Positions 8,117 to 18,229 of a stretch of 64,000 nucleotides of DNA are shown here, piece after piece (positions within the stretch are counted from its first letter, which is position 1; the number at the start of each line of letters is the position of its first letter). Below the pieces are notes generated by a model. That model had not been told where the DNA came from. It made no database searches and was given only the letters and a program-made list of their open reading frames with translations. Location of the stretch: contig DAOSXA010000003.1 of the NCBI GenBank assembly GCA_035380245.1, positions 124,001 through 188,000 of the forward strand, in the 5' to 3' direction. The position numbers were made by a program, and so were the translations under genes. The stretch is from Candidatus Zixiibacteriota bacterium. GTDB taxonomy: Bacteria; Zixibacteria; MSB-5A5; GN15; FEB-12.

Positions 8117-11100
8117 CTACTTCAACAGAAGCATCTTTTTCGATTGGATGAAACGCTCGGTGGTCAGGCGATAGAAATAGACGCCGCTTGCGACGCTGTT
8201 GTGCTGACCGGAGCGCCCGTCCCACAAGAGGCTGTAATTGCCGGCGGCCATGTTGTTATCAACCAGGGTTACGACCTTCTGTCCGAGGATGTTAAACACC
8301 TCCAGTTTCACCCTGGCCGGTTCGGGGAGTGAGAAACTGATATTGGTCGAAGCGTTGAACGGGTTCGGATAATTCTGGCCGAGACTGTACGTGGTCGGTA
8401 GACCGGGAGCGGCGAGGCCGTTGGAAATCCGGCCGATCCAGGGTTGATGGTCGATATCGCTGGCAAGGGCATTGACTAACTCGAACGTGCCCGGAGTGGC
8501 CAGGAGCGTAATTGTTCCCTCCGGGAAAGGGGTGCGGTCGTTAATGTCAAGCATCCCCACCGTGACCGCCGAGTCGCGTTGACCGGCGAACAATTCGATT
8601 TGAACCGGCAGTTGACTGATGGGATCAAACCGATCATGGCCGATCATCTCGAGTTGTACGCCCAATGGAGTGCCGGGAGCTTCCATCATGACAAAGGTGC
8701 TGTCGTTGTGGTAATAAGTCCAGGCCTTCATCTCCTCGTTGGTTGCCGCAAGACGACCGACGAACTGGGCAGTCGAATCACAGTCGCAAACACCGGTGCC
8801 CGAGGCGAACATGTAAGCGACCATTGCCGTCAGGTCGGTGATGTCGATTGATGCCGCCGCATCGCCGTTGATGTTGGCCTCGCTCATGCAAACCGGATCA
8901 GGGCCGTTCTGAAACATGTAATTGACCAGGTAGAGCAGGTCGGTTATATCGGCGTTGGTTTCATCGCCGTTGACGTTGCCGCGTAATCCCTCGCAACACT
9001 TGATAACGGACAGGCAATACGGGCCGGACCATGGTGGATAATACGTATCCGATGTCCCTTGCCAGAGCCAGACGAGGGCTGACATCTGATCGATGCTGTC
9101 AATACAGATCGTGCGACCTTCATTATCGCAGTCAACGGACAATTTAATGTTCCATGCCTCTTTTACTTCTCCGGGGAGGAAGGCTCCGCCGGAAAGATTA
9201 ACGCCGGCAAAAACCATGGTATCGACATCGTCTCCGATATAGGCTGTGTCGAATACCATGAGATTGAAAATGTCACGCCATCCTGAGTTCGCGGCCCAAA
9301 CGGCATCGGTGGTATTCCAAGCGGCGCCGTCGGGAGAATAGATTCTGAATGCATTTGCCATTGCCTGTATACCGGTGTTGTATTCGTTGGCAACATTGAA
9401 ACGCAGATTTACCGGTTGTCCGCACTCCAGGATTGAGCTCTCGATACTGCCGCTGGTGATATCGAACAGGTAGATGGTCGGAATCCCGTAGAAAGCTCTG
9501 AGATCGGTATACTCCGAATTTTCATAGCCGTCGGTAGCACGAGCCCGCCACCAGTAAGTACCTTCATTTTTCATGTCGAAACTCCCCGAACTGACGGTAT
9601 CTCCGCTGGATGTTATGCCCAGTTTGGATAACGCCAGATCGGTCGCTGCCGCATCGCGATAGATCTCGAAATCATAATAGATTTGATCGCCGTTGACATC
9701 CGTGGAAGCCGCTATCATCAGGGGGCCGCTGCCGTTTAAGGTTGCTCCATCCTCAGGTGATAGTGCCTCCGGAGTTGTAGGAGCTACATTGGTACGGAAA
9801 ATAGCCTGTCGCCATTCACCCCAGTCGACGCCGTTATACAGACGAATACGTAAAAGGTAAATAACGTTGCCGAGCAGAGTCGCTCCGTTGTAAATTGCTG
9901 AAGTATCGGTTGTCATTACCGGACCGGTTTCCCACATCTCCGCGATCGACCAGTCGCTGTCGGTCCCCAATTGTATTTCGTATCCCTGAGCCGAGCCGAG
10001 TGAATCGTAGAAATGCCAGTAAATGGCGGGTGTTTGACCGATGATGTGATATAAATCTCCGGGAAGCACGTTGATATTCTGCGCCAGCGGCAAATTATAA
10101 GGACCGGTGAATGGGAAAGCACCCATATCTCCAACCGTACCGTCGGGATCGTTGAAATCGGGAGACGGATTACCGGCGTCGATGCACGGCGAAGAAGAAG
10201 TAAGAGACATGTCCAGCAATGCTGTGTCGGCAAACATCGGATCGGCCATAATCGATCCTATACCCGGATTGACTCCCACATACCCCCCGCTGCATTCGTA
10301 GAGATCGTTGTATTCAATTGTGCTTTCCACTTGCACATCGCCTTCAAGGACCGCTATCGTGTTCGGGCAGAAGGCGAAGATGTTGTTGAAAATCCGATGG
10401 TTGCCGCCGGAGTAGAGACTTAGTATACAGGCCGTCTCGACACCGTCACCGGAAATGTCGTAGAAAGTGTTGTTGTATACATAAGCTGAATCGCCGTCCG
10501 ACAGCCTGATAACGGAAGCCCGATTAACCATTTGCATCCGGGCGAAGATATTGTTTCGTACAATGGCGCCGTCACAAATCTCCAGGTCAACGGCACGCGA
10601 GTAGTCGTCCAGCACCATATCGGTAAAGATGTTGCCCTCGATTACGGCCGAACTGCACCAGCTATCAAAAACCCTGTTCGCATATCGGGTTACATTGTTT
10701 CTTATCACGGGTGAGGTATGGCTGGTGATATCAAAGGGAACCCCCACACTGTCGAAGATATTATCCTGAATCAAAGCATTGGCGCCGGACCAACACTCGA
10801 TTTGAGCGGTACGATTGGAAAAAGTGAATCCTTGCACGACCGTTGTCGTATCCATTGCACCTACCAGGCGAAGAGCAGCCCAGGTATTTTCAGGTGCTTC
10901 CCAGAATGTCGATCCTGCGCCGTCGGACGACATGAGTACGAAATGCTTGTCGGTCACCTTGACAAATTCACTATAGGTTCCCGGCGAGACCAGGACAGTG
11001 TCCCCGTCGCAAACGAATTTAATCGCTCCGGCAATACTATTGATCTCATCCGGTACATGGATGACCGGTCCGAGCTTGATGATGAAGGAGTAATGTGCCC

Positions 11101-14100
11101 ATTCACCCCAGTCGGTGCCGTCGTGAACTCTGATACGCAGTCCGTAATGTATAAATGGATCCAACGTTGCTCCGGCATATTCGGCGGACTGAGCCGCCGA
11201 TGATATCGGGCCGCTGTCCCAGAACTCGGCTTCAGTCCATTCCTGGTCTGTCCCCACCTGGATCTGATATTGTGTTTGCGAAGTCGCGAGAGTGTCGAGA
11301 TAAATCCAATTGATCGTCGGTATCAATGTTGTGACATAGCCGTACGAGTCTGTCGGCGATACGACTATTTGCGATGCTGTAGGATATGAGATCGATTTCG
11401 ATACCGCGCCGATATCGGACCGGCTGCCGTCGGCATCGTTGTAAATCGGATCAGGATCGCCCGCATCGATGCAGGGGGATCCGGAAAGCAAGTCAAGGTC
11501 CGAGCCGGTCTCGAAAACGAACAAAGGATCTTCATAGATACAGCCGATACCGGCCGTGGCCTGATTGGTTGCGTTCAGACCATTACCGTAAAATCCGGAA
11601 TACTCGATGGTTAAATCGGCATTGTCGTTGGATATGACTCCATACAGCCCGTTGTATGCCGACAGGTTGTTCCGATAATCGAGATTGCCTGAGGGGTATA
11701 GTCCATAACCGTAATCACCGGTTCCGTAGACGGTGTTGTTAACAATAATATGCTCGGAACCTCCATTAACGTAGATCCCCCAGTCCAGGGCGTTATTATA
11801 AAACCTGTTGCCGCTTATCAGGCAGGAATCACAGCTGGTGAAAGACAAGGCTGACCTGTACGAGGATACCTCAAAGCAATTCCTTACCAGGTTGTTTTCA
11901 AAAATACAACTGCCCTTTTCCAATCTGATGGAACACATAACCGAGTCGAACAAGCTGTTTTCTATAAGCCAGTTCGCACCGTATTCACTACTGATTGCGT
12001 TACCCGATAGGTCGATGAACCGGCAGTTGCGGATCTCAGCCGACTGGCCGTAGGGAGCCGCAATTCCCGTTTCTCCATCGGTAAATGTGAAGCCTTCGAT
12101 AATCGTTCCGTTGTCGTATTCAGCGCTCATCATGATTAACGGCGTGGCCCCACCGGCAGCCGTAAGAATCGTATTTTCGGCGCCGGCCTCCGATAACAAT
12201 ACCAGGAATTTCTCTTCGAAATTCAGGTTTTCCGTGTAGGTGCCGTCGGCTACGATTATCGTGTCGCCGTTGTTGGCCAGGTTGATGGCCGCCTGAATCG
12301 TAGGTGCATCGGACGGAACATGAATCACTGTCGTCACGCTGGTCGAGAACCGGAACTCGGTCCAGTCTCCATACCCCTGATTGTCGCGAACACGCATACG
12401 GGCGAAGTAGTAAGTCGCATCGGTCAGATCATAGCTGTTGTAGACCAACGAATCGGCCGATGTCGTCACGCCGTGCGAATCCCAAACCTCGGCGCTTGAC
12501 CAGTCGTCGTCCAGACCGATCTGAATCTGCAATCCGACCTGATCGACAGTCCCGGTGTCGATATATGTCCAATGAAACACCGGTCGCAGGCTCGTTACCA
12601 TGCCGGTACTGTCGCCGGGGAGAACCGTAACGCGACTAGCCAGGGGCAGGTTGACGGTTTGATAAAAAATACTTCCTACATCGTTGCGGCTGCCGTCGGG
12701 ATCGTTAAATGCCGGGTCGGGATCGCCGGCATCGATACAGGGAGAATTGGGCCGCAGGCGATAGTCATAACCCATTTCATCGACATATAGCGGATCTACA
12801 TTGAAGTCGTTTTCTCCGGCATAATTATAATTGCTGTAATCCCTGTAGTTATTGAAGAAATTGTTATAGTCGACATAGCATGAGTCGTTAGTGATGATGG
12901 CAGTGTTGGTACTGTTTGAAAATATGTTGTTACGTGCCTGAACCATTCCAGTATGTGACTGTACGTAGACACCGTAGTGATTCCCGTCGAAGGTGCAATT
13001 GTTGACATTGCCGGAGCCGTAGTAACTGTAGAGGACACAATAGCCGGTCGGATTGTTGTAGAATAGACAATGATCGAGTGTAATGGTGCCTCTCTCACAT
13101 CTGACCACGGGCGAATTGAATTCCAGCAAGTTGTTGTCACGGAAAATACAGTTCTCTATGAGGAGGTCACAGCTTTGATTCCATACGGTCGATTCTTTAC
13201 CGCGAGCATGCTCAATGGTAAAACCGCGTAACTCAACCGTTTCAAGAAATGAACCGTAGAGTTTCAGAATATAGGCATTGCAGTCGTTAAGCGGACGCAG
13301 GAAGGTTACTTCCGGTCCCCCTTCAGATATGATTTTTACCGACTTGCTCTGTATCAGAATACTCCCGTAATAAGTCCCCGGAGCGACCAGGATGGTGTCA
13401 CCGTGATAAGCGTCGGCCAGAGCGTCCGTGATACTCGGGTATTCGGAAGGTACGTGAAGAGTCGTGGCTCCGTCTATCAACGTCAGAATCGCAGTGAGCG
13501 GATCGATGAACCCGGCCCCCAATTGTCCGTCGTACCCGAAATTAAGACTGTCGATCGGGATCGCCGTCGTCAGAATGGTGTCGCGAATCTGATCCGCGGT
13601 CAATTCGGGATCTATTGAGGCCAGCAGCGCCGCCAGGCCCGTAACGAACGGGGCTGCAAAAGATGTCCCACCCCACCAGGCATAAGTGGAATCGAGGTAG
13701 GGGGCATAAACCATCACCCCGGGAGCGCACACATCGACATAATCACCGAAAGATGAAAAATCAGCCAGGGTCAGATTGGAATCGACTGCCGCTACGGCGA
13801 CGGTGTTGTCGTCGCTGGCGGGATAATGTATAGGAGAATCCTGGCCATTGCCGGCAGCCACTACCACCATCACGTTGTTCTGTTTAGCCCATTCGACCGC
13901 GGTGGCAATGGCCAGGTGTTCTGCCGTTGTTACGAGACTCAAATTTATGACGCGACAACTGTCGGTTACTGCCTGCATGATAGCTTCGGCAACTACGTAA
14001 CCGTTGGATGCGCCGCCTAGATTGGTTACGCGATAGGAAATGATTTCAGCCGACGGGGCGACCAGGTGCACGACTCCTGCAACGAATGTCCCGTGACCGG

Positions 14101-14638
14101 TGTTGGTCCCACCCGGTTCGTCAAAGGCTTCCGGATCTTCGTCGACATAATCCCATCCGGAGAGGACGGTTCCATCGAAGGCCGGATGGTTGAGATTGAT
14201 ACCGCCGTCGATCACCGCTACGCGTACGTTGCTGCCGGTTGAGATCCCGTGCACATCACCCAGGTTGAGCTCCTGAGCGGCGTACTGCTCTTCGTATTCC
14301 CCCTGCAAATTTTCATCGCCGAACGGTATGCTGCCCTGCACCGGTTGAAGCGGATCGACCAGGTAGTTCGGATGACAGAAGTTCACGAACGGTTCCGATG
14401 ATATCTGCTCCGCGATTAAGTCGGCGTCAGTCCCGGCCGGGGCATTCATCAGGTAGACGTCAATCTGCGGCAGATGCTGGATATCGACCGTTCCGTAGAG
14501 GTTGTTGATCGTGTCGATAGTGAAACCCTCGTTCAGCTTGAGCACCAGCTCGTGTTCCACGAAGGCCGCGCCATGCACGAATGCAGCGGATAATAACAAC
14601 ATCATCGAGGCTATGAGCACAGTTAGTCTGGATAACAT
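8117..14638 (-). CDS. Giant secreted subtilisin-family (S8) protease with three beta-helix/FN3-like units, dockerin-like pair and Por C-terminal domain
   Basis: A 2173-residue protein; GAGGAGG overlaps the CHAT stop codon just before this start. A signal peptide ends near AAFVHGAA and a short prodomain follows. The S8 catalytic residues are all present: D144 (AVIDGG), H182 (GHGTFVAG), oxyanion N264 (AAGN) and S326 (GGTSFAAP). Three parallel-beta-helix segments begin near residues 393, 771 and 1193 with HVPS...GDTI, each followed by CIDAGDP...NDPDGS and an FN3-like sandwich. A dockerin-like pair lies at about 1880-1950 (DITDLLYLVNYMF, DITDLTAMVAYMF). The last 85 residues (YPNPFNAST...ILGQKV) form a Por/type IX sorting domain. 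It probably acts on or outside the cell surface, with the helices as a rigid or sugar-binding stalk. It is last in the sigma/zinc-finger/CHAT operon. Confidence 0.93.
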   Translation of the reverse strand: MLSRLTVLIASMMLLLSAAFVHGAAFVEHELVLKLNEGFTIDTINNLYGTVDIQHLPQIDVYLMNAPAGTDADLIAEQISSEPFVNFCHPNYLVDPLQPVQGSIPFGDENLQGEYEEQYAAQELNLGDVHGISTGSNVRVAVIDGGINLNHPAFDGTVLSGWDYVDEDPEAFDEPGGTNTGHGTFVAGVVHLVAPSAEIISYRVTNLGGASNGYVVAEAIMQAVTDSCRVINLSLVTTAEHLAIATAVEWAKQNNVMVVVAAGNGQDSPIHYPASDDNTVAVAAVDSNLTLADFSSFGDYVDVCAPGVMVYAPYLDSTYAWWGGTSFAAPFVTGLAALLASIDPELTADQIRDTILTTAIPIDSLNFGYDGQLGAGFIDPLTAILTLIDGATTLHVPSEYPSITDALADAYHGDTILVAPGTYYGSILIQSKSVKIISEGGPEVTFLRPLNDCNAYILKLYGSFLETVELRGFTIEHARGKESTVWNQSCDLLIENCIFRDNNLLEFNSPVVRCERGTITLDHCLFYNNPTGYCVLYSYYGSGNVNNCTFDGNHYGVYVQSHTGMVQARNNIFSNSTNTAIITNDSCYVDYNNFFNNYRDYSNYNYAGENDFNVDPLYVDEMGYDYRLRPNSPCIDAGDPDPAFNDPDGSRNDVGSIFYQTVNLPLASRVTVLPGDSTGMVTSLRPVFHWTYIDTGTVDQVGLQIQIGLDDDWSSAEVWDSHGVTTSADSLVYNSYDLTDATYYFARMRVRDNQGYGDWTEFRFSTSVTTVIHVPSDAPTIQAAINLANNGDTIIVADGTYTENLNFEEKFLVLLSEAGAENTILTAAGGATPLIMMSAEYDNGTIIEGFTFTDGETGIAAPYGQSAEIRNCRFIDLSGNAISSEYGANWLIENSLFDSVMCSIRLEKGSCIFENNLVRNCFEVSSYRSALSFTSCDSCLISGNRFYNNALDWGIYVNGGSEHIIVNNTVYGTGDYGYGLYPSGNLDYRNNLSAYNGLYGVISNDNADLTIEYSGFYGNGLNATNQATAGIGCIYEDPLFVFETGSDLDLLSGSPCIDAGDPDPIYNDADGSRSDIGAVSKSISYPTASQIVVSPTDSYGYVTTLIPTINWIYLDTLATSQTQYQIQVGTDQEWTEAEFWDSGPISSAAQSAEYAGATLDPFIHYGLRIRVHDGTDWGEWAHYSFIIKLGPVIHVPDEINSIAGAIKFVCDGDTVLVSPGTYSEFVKVTDKHFVLMSSDGAGSTFWEAPENTWAALRLVGAMDTTTVVQGFTFSNRTAQIECWSGANALIQDNIFDSVGVPFDITSHTSPVIRNNVTRYANRVFDSWCSSAVIEGNIFTDMVLDDYSRAVDLEICDGAIVRNNIFARMQMVNRASVIRLSDGDSAYVYNNTFYDISGDGVETACILSLYSGGNHRIFNNIFAFCPNTIAVLEGDVQVESTIEYNDLYECSGGYVGVNPGIGSIMADPMFADTALLDMSLTSSSPCIDAGNPSPDFNDPDGTVGDMGAFPFTGPYNLPLAQNINVLPGDLYHIIGQTPAIYWHFYDSLGSAQGYEIQLGTDSDWSIAEMWETGPVMTTDTSAIYNGATLLGNVIYLLRIRLYNGVDWGEWRQAIFRTNVAPTTPEALSPEDGATLNGSGPLMIAASTDVNGDQIYYDFEIYRDAAATDLALSKLGITSSGDTVSSGSFDMKNEGTYWWRARATDGYENSEYTDLRAFYGIPTIYLFDITSGSIESSILECGQPVNLRFNVANEYNTGIQAMANAFRIYSPDGAAWNTTDAVWAANSGWRDIFNLMVFDTAYIGDDVDTMVFAGVNLSGGAFLPGEVKEAWNIKLSVDCDNEGRTICIDSIDQMSALVWLWQGTSDTYYPPWSGPYCLSVIKCCEGLRGNVNGDETNADITDLLYLVNYMFQNGPDPVCMSEANINGDAAASIDITDLTAMVAYMFASGTGVCDCDSTAQFVGRLAATNEEMKAWTYYHNDSTFVMMEAPGTPLGVQLEMIGHDRFDPISQLPVQIELFAGQRDSAVTVGMLDINDRTPFPEGTITLLATPGTFELVNALASDIDHQPWIGRISNGLAAPGLPTTYSLGQNYPNPFNASTNISFSLPEPARVKLEVFNILGQKVVTLVDNNMAAGNYSLLWDGRSGQHNSVASGVYFYRLTTERFIQSKKMLLLK

Positions 14639-14650
14639 ACAAATTCCTCC

Positions 14651-17344
14651 TCAACCTGCACCGAAAACCGAAAATGCCGCCCAATGGCAGGCCATCCGGT
14701 ATTGTTCTCTTACATCTATGGCGGACCGGCGAGCGGCGGTGGAGGCCGACCGACCGGCATTGTAGTATTCATAAAAACGATTCATCCAAAGTGCGGCGGA
14801 CTGATCAACCACCGCCCAATGACTGGCAATCACGTTGCGAGCTCCCATTTCGAGCATCGAACGCACCAGTCCGGAGGATTCTTCTCCCGGAAGACTCGAC
14901 TGTTGTCCGGTCCGGCACCCCGCCAGCATCACCAAACCCACTCGGTTATGCCGAAGACGGAAGTCGGCTGCGAACATCGGTCCGTCCTCCAGCTCGAGGG
15001 CGGAGTAAAACGGATTGTCGCTGCGAAGTGAGGCATGACCGGTGTAATGCCACAACCGCGCCGAACTGCGATCAGGAACAGCGGCCCGGTGACAAGGGGA
15101 TAACCATTCGGTGTCCTCATTCTTTGAGGGCAACCCCGCCAGTTCCTGGTCGACGTATTTCAAACCATCGGTGCGGCCGATCATTACCACCTGTTTGGGT
15201 GAATTTATCCGCAATTGGCGGGCATGCTGGAAATGTCGCAGGCTCGGGGCCAGGGTGAGAGTGTAACGGTCGACCAGATGTTTACCGTCGATCATGAGTG
15301 CCTGCCAGGGGAGATTGGTCAGGCGGCCTTCGGGAATCAGCAGAAGTTTTCCGCTTCCGGGTAAATCCAGCGGTTCGAGCAGCCAGGCTCCCGCACGTTC
15401 AAGATAGGTCTGTTCATCCGCGATGTCACGAGTGCTCTCTGCCGTCCCGTTGAAAAGCTGGCGGCTGATAAGAAACCGCCATTGCCCCAGTAGCTTGTCG
15501 ATAGTCTGATGCCCTCGTTCGTAACGATGCACCCGGCTGACGCCGTTATGATGAACGCAGGCGATCAGGTCGTCGCCGAGTCGGTGCATCTGAATGATCG
15601 TTCGTCCGATCGAAGTGGTTTGCATCCGGCCGATGATTTCCTTCATGGGGTCGAGCGTCGCAGCCGTCTGATGTTCAAGCGCGGCCAGGTTTTCTCGCAC
15701 CTTACGTTGCAGCGCTATGAAACCGCCGTGATTCATGGAAGCGGGAGCTTGCCGTTGTCCCATGGCTCCATCGACTCGACCAGCGAGAGCCGTTACCTGG
15801 CCGGCCAGCGCCACCAGGCTTTCTTCGGCTCGGCGTCGCGCCGGATTGTCATGATGGGTTTCATCGATCGCCGTCCATAATCCGGCTGTCATATACCGCT
15901 CGCTCCAGGCCGCGGCGTGCTGAGGTCGCTCTTTGGCTTCAGCATCGACCAGACGTAAATACGGATCGGTTCGATCCTTCATGAACGATGAGCGTAAATC
16001 GAGCGGCGGCAGTTTGGCGCGCACCGAATCGAGAATGTCGGCGGCGGCGGTCCAATGCTCGACCGCTTGTTTCATCCGCCCGCGACCCGCCAGATGATCG
16101 CCCAACAGGGTGTGTCTGCAAGCCGACAGATAAGGCACCGATTTCACCGCCGGATTGGCAGCCAGACGATGAAGTAATTTGTCGTTTGCTGTTTTATTCT
16201 GAAGTAAATGTAAATCGCAGATGGCCTTCCAGAGCGGTAGTTGCGCTCGATCGAAACCGGCCCATGCTTTTTGCACGAGACCTTTGTGAAGGCGGCCATC
16301 TAGCTGAGCTTCGAGCAATTGTGCCGAGGCAAGGAAACCATGATTCTCGTTTCCGGCGAACAGCTTCAACGCCGGTTGGAGATGTCGTCGGGCTTCCCCG
16401 GCATGACCCATTGCAAACGCCGCCTTGGCCGCGAAAAATTTCGCCTTGGCATACTCATAGTCGATCTTGAGCGTATGCGCCCGGCGGGCGGCATCCATTG
16501 CTGCGCGTCGAGCATCCGGAAGTAGGTTAAGACCGAGATAAGCCTCCGCTTTGTCCAGCAGACAGAGCACCAGTCCACGGGGCTGGGAAACTTTGCGGTA
16601 ACCTTCCTGACAGGCGTTCAACTCGCGCAATGCGACATGATAATTCCCGCGCAGCATCTGAAGCCAGGCCATACCGTTACGACAGTCAACGGCATAAAGC
16701 TCATAACCGGCTTTGGAGAAACACTCCTCGGCCCGGCGGTAATTTTCTTCGGCTTGTTCGAACTCAAAAAGTTGAACCTGGGTGTTGGCCAGATTGTAAC
16801 GGCAGATCGCAGCCGCCAGGTCGTTACCTGCCTCGACGAAATAGTCGGTCGCCTGTTGATAGTAGCGACGGGCTTCGGAATGGCGATCCTGCCGATGTAA
16901 CAAATTGCCCAGATTGACTTCGGTCTTGGCCTGGTCCGCTCGAAGGCCTTCTTTCTTGAATCTCTCAATTGCCAGATGAGCCCGGCGCCGCGCCTGCGCG
17001 TATTGTCCCAGATACATGTACACATCAATGAGAATACGATCGATACGAGCCTGCATCACCGGAGCGTTACGAAGCATCTTCCTTGCAGCCAGGTAATTTT
17101 CCAACGAAGCCTCATACTTGCCGCCGACCGAACAAGCCCAGCCAAGAGCTCTCAGAGCGCTGCTGTGCATCACTCCGCCTATCGGTTTACTGACCTCGAC
17201 GAAACGACACGCCGTTTTCTCTGCCTTGCGTGTGGAGGTCTGAGCCAGACTGCGTACGAGATCGTTGCAGGTTTCGGCTAGCTGCTCATATTGAGCCGGG
17301 TCAGCCTGACCGGTGCGCAGGAATGTGCGAGCGAGCGCGTTCAT
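14651..17344 (-). CDS. Cytoplasmic TPR-CHAT caspase-like protease
   Basis: An 897-residue protein with no signal peptide or membrane helix. About residues 40-460 are helical tetratricopeptide-type repeats (AKTEVNLGNLLHRQDRHSEA, ICRYNLANTQVQLFEFEQAE). The C-terminal 300 residues form a CHAT domain with the peptidase dyad intact: H770 in HYTGHA and C810 in LAGCRTG (TGC codon at 14917-14915), followed by the family's MLEMGARNVIASHWAV. CHAT proteins are caspase-like cysteine peptidases, and TPRs usually sense a partner. Its start overlaps the zinc-finger gene by ATGA, and the subtilase starts 12 bases after its stop. This suggests tight co-expression and a substrate encoded nearby, with the zinc-finger protein the obvious candidate. 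That last step is inference. Confidence 0.92.
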   Translation of the reverse strand: MNALARTFLRTGQADPAQYEQLAETCNDLVRSLAQTSTRKAEKTACRFVEVSKPIGGVMHSSALRALGWACSVGGKYEASLENYLAARKMLRNAPVMQARIDRILIDVYMYLGQYAQARRRAHLAIERFKKEGLRADQAKTEVNLGNLLHRQDRHSEARRYYQQATDYFVEAGNDLAAAICRYNLANTQVQLFEFEQAEENYRRAEECFSKAGYELYAVDCRNGMAWLQMLRGNYHVALRELNACQEGYRKVSQPRGLVLCLLDKAEAYLGLNLLPDARRAAMDAARRAHTLKIDYEYAKAKFFAAKAAFAMGHAGEARRHLQPALKLFAGNENHGFLASAQLLEAQLDGRLHKGLVQKAWAGFDRAQLPLWKAICDLHLLQNKTANDKLLHRLAANPAVKSVPYLSACRHTLLGDHLAGRGRMKQAVEHWTAAADILDSVRAKLPPLDLRSSFMKDRTDPYLRLVDAEAKERPQHAAAWSERYMTAGLWTAIDETHHDNPARRRAEESLVALAGQVTALAGRVDGAMGQRQAPASMNHGGFIALQRKVRENLAALEHQTAATLDPMKEIIGRMQTTSIGRTIIQMHRLGDDLIACVHHNGVSRVHRYERGHQTIDKLLGQWRFLISRQLFNGTAESTRDIADEQTYLERAGAWLLEPLDLPGSGKLLLIPEGRLTNLPWQALMIDGKHLVDRYTLTLAPSLRHFQHARQLRINSPKQVVMIGRTDGLKYVDQELAGLPSKNEDTEWLSPCHRAAVPDRSSARLWHYTGHASLRSDNPFYSALELEDGPMFAADFRLRHNRVGLVMLAGCRTGQQSSLPGEESSGLVRSMLEMGARNVIASHWAVVDQSAALWMNRFYEYYNAGRSASTAARRSAIDVREQYRMACHWAAFSVFGAG

Positions 17345-17922
17345 CGTACCAGACTGGCCTTCCAGGAAAGATTGTCGAACTCGATCTGTGATTTACCTGA
17401 AATCAGACTGAGCGACTTCGGAGGATTTTTCGCCTTCCAGAAAAAGAAACCTTCTTTTTCCGGTGTGAATCGTTGTCGACCCGACTTGAGTACCCAGGAC
17501 AGACTGATGTGGTCCTTGTCATAGACGCGTGCCACGAATTCCCAACCCTGACTGCGCCGCTCGGCTGAAAGCTCGAGCATTATGTCTCCGGCCTTAAAAC
17601 AAATTCGACGTTCGAGTCCGACCGGGGCTTCGCGCAGTTGCATCGCGGGTAATTGCGCCCAGGAATCGGCCGTAGCCTGACCTTGGATGACCTGTTCCGG
17701 TCGATGGGACGACTGCAACAACGGGATAGCCGCAACGCGTGCTATGGTCGATTCGGATGAGCCGGTCAACGGTTGGGTATGCTGGGGTTGGTACTCACTT
17801 AAAATACGAAACAGTTCACGACATTCCTTACACTCCTTCAAATGTGATAGAAATGTCACATGCCCCGTTTCGATTGCCTTTAGCATTTGGGATCGCGACG
17901 GATGTCGCGAAGGCTTATTCAT
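17341..17922 (-). CDS. Soluble zinc-finger anti-sigma-like protein
   Basis: A protein of 193 residues from the ATG at 17922, chosen because AAAGG lies 7 bases upstream; an ATG at 17937 would add five residues. The N-terminal third has HLKECKECRELF, the Hx3Cx2C zinc site of ZAS anti-sigma domains. A Pro/Gln-rich linker follows, then a beta-rich C-terminal domain from about residue 95 (FKAGDIMLELSAERRSQGW...FARVYDKDHISLSWVLKSG-like strands) with no recognised family. There is no membrane helix, unlike most anti-sigma factors, so release of the sigma factor would need a cytoplasmic event. It lies between the sigma gene and the TPR-CHAT protease, overlapping the latter by 4 bases. The anti-sigma role is inferred from motif and position. 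Confidence 0.8.
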   Translation of the reverse strand: MNKPSRHPSRSQMLKAIETGHVTFLSHLKECKECRELFRILSEYQPQHTQPLTGSSESTIARVAAIPLLQSSHRPEQVIQGQATADSWAQLPAMQLREAPVGLERRICFKAGDIMLELSAERRSQGWEFVARVYDKDHISLSWVLKSGRQRFTPEKEGFFFWKAKNPPKSLSLISGKSQIEFDNLSWKASLVR

Positions 17923-18058
17923 GACCTGGCCTTTCATTCATGAGTTCTATTGCAATAGAGACCGGGGTGCGATGATTAGTACAGGACCTCGAAAAAAACG
18001 AGCGTGATGCGAGAAGTAAGTTCATATAGCGTGTGGTTTTTGTGTCGCTCGCATTTTT

Positions 18059-18215
18059 CGTGGGCGGCAGATGTCAGTGGCCCACCCGACCACAGGTGGT
18101 AAAACATCAGGGCACAGATTTGACTTTGATGATATCAGTCTTTGTAGGTCAGGTTGTTTGCAACCTGGGTAGGTCTCCCCGAGACCTGCCGTTGCCTTTG
18201 ATGATATCAGACGAC
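18059..18215. repeat. Palindromic intergenic repeat cluster between sigma and zinc-finger genes
   Basis: This contains modules also found near 30 kb, 33.8 kb and 58.8 kb: TGGGCGGCAGA..., GTGGCCCACCCGACCACAGGTGG, GGTCAGGTTGTTTGCAACCTG and GGTCTCCCCGAGACC. A 14-base direct repeat TTTGATGATATCAG occurs at about 18125 and 18197. The block splits the sigma gene from the rest of its operon and could form RNA hairpins that uncouple their expression. Confidence 0.75.
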
Positions 18216-18229
18216 AGAAGTGGGGTGGT

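Noticed and set aside
14651..17344. Craspase/type III-E CRISPR membership of the TPR-CHAT gene
   Set aside because: No Cas7-11, Csx30, Csx31 or CRISPR array is present nearby; only the TPR-CHAT plus sigma theme is shared.
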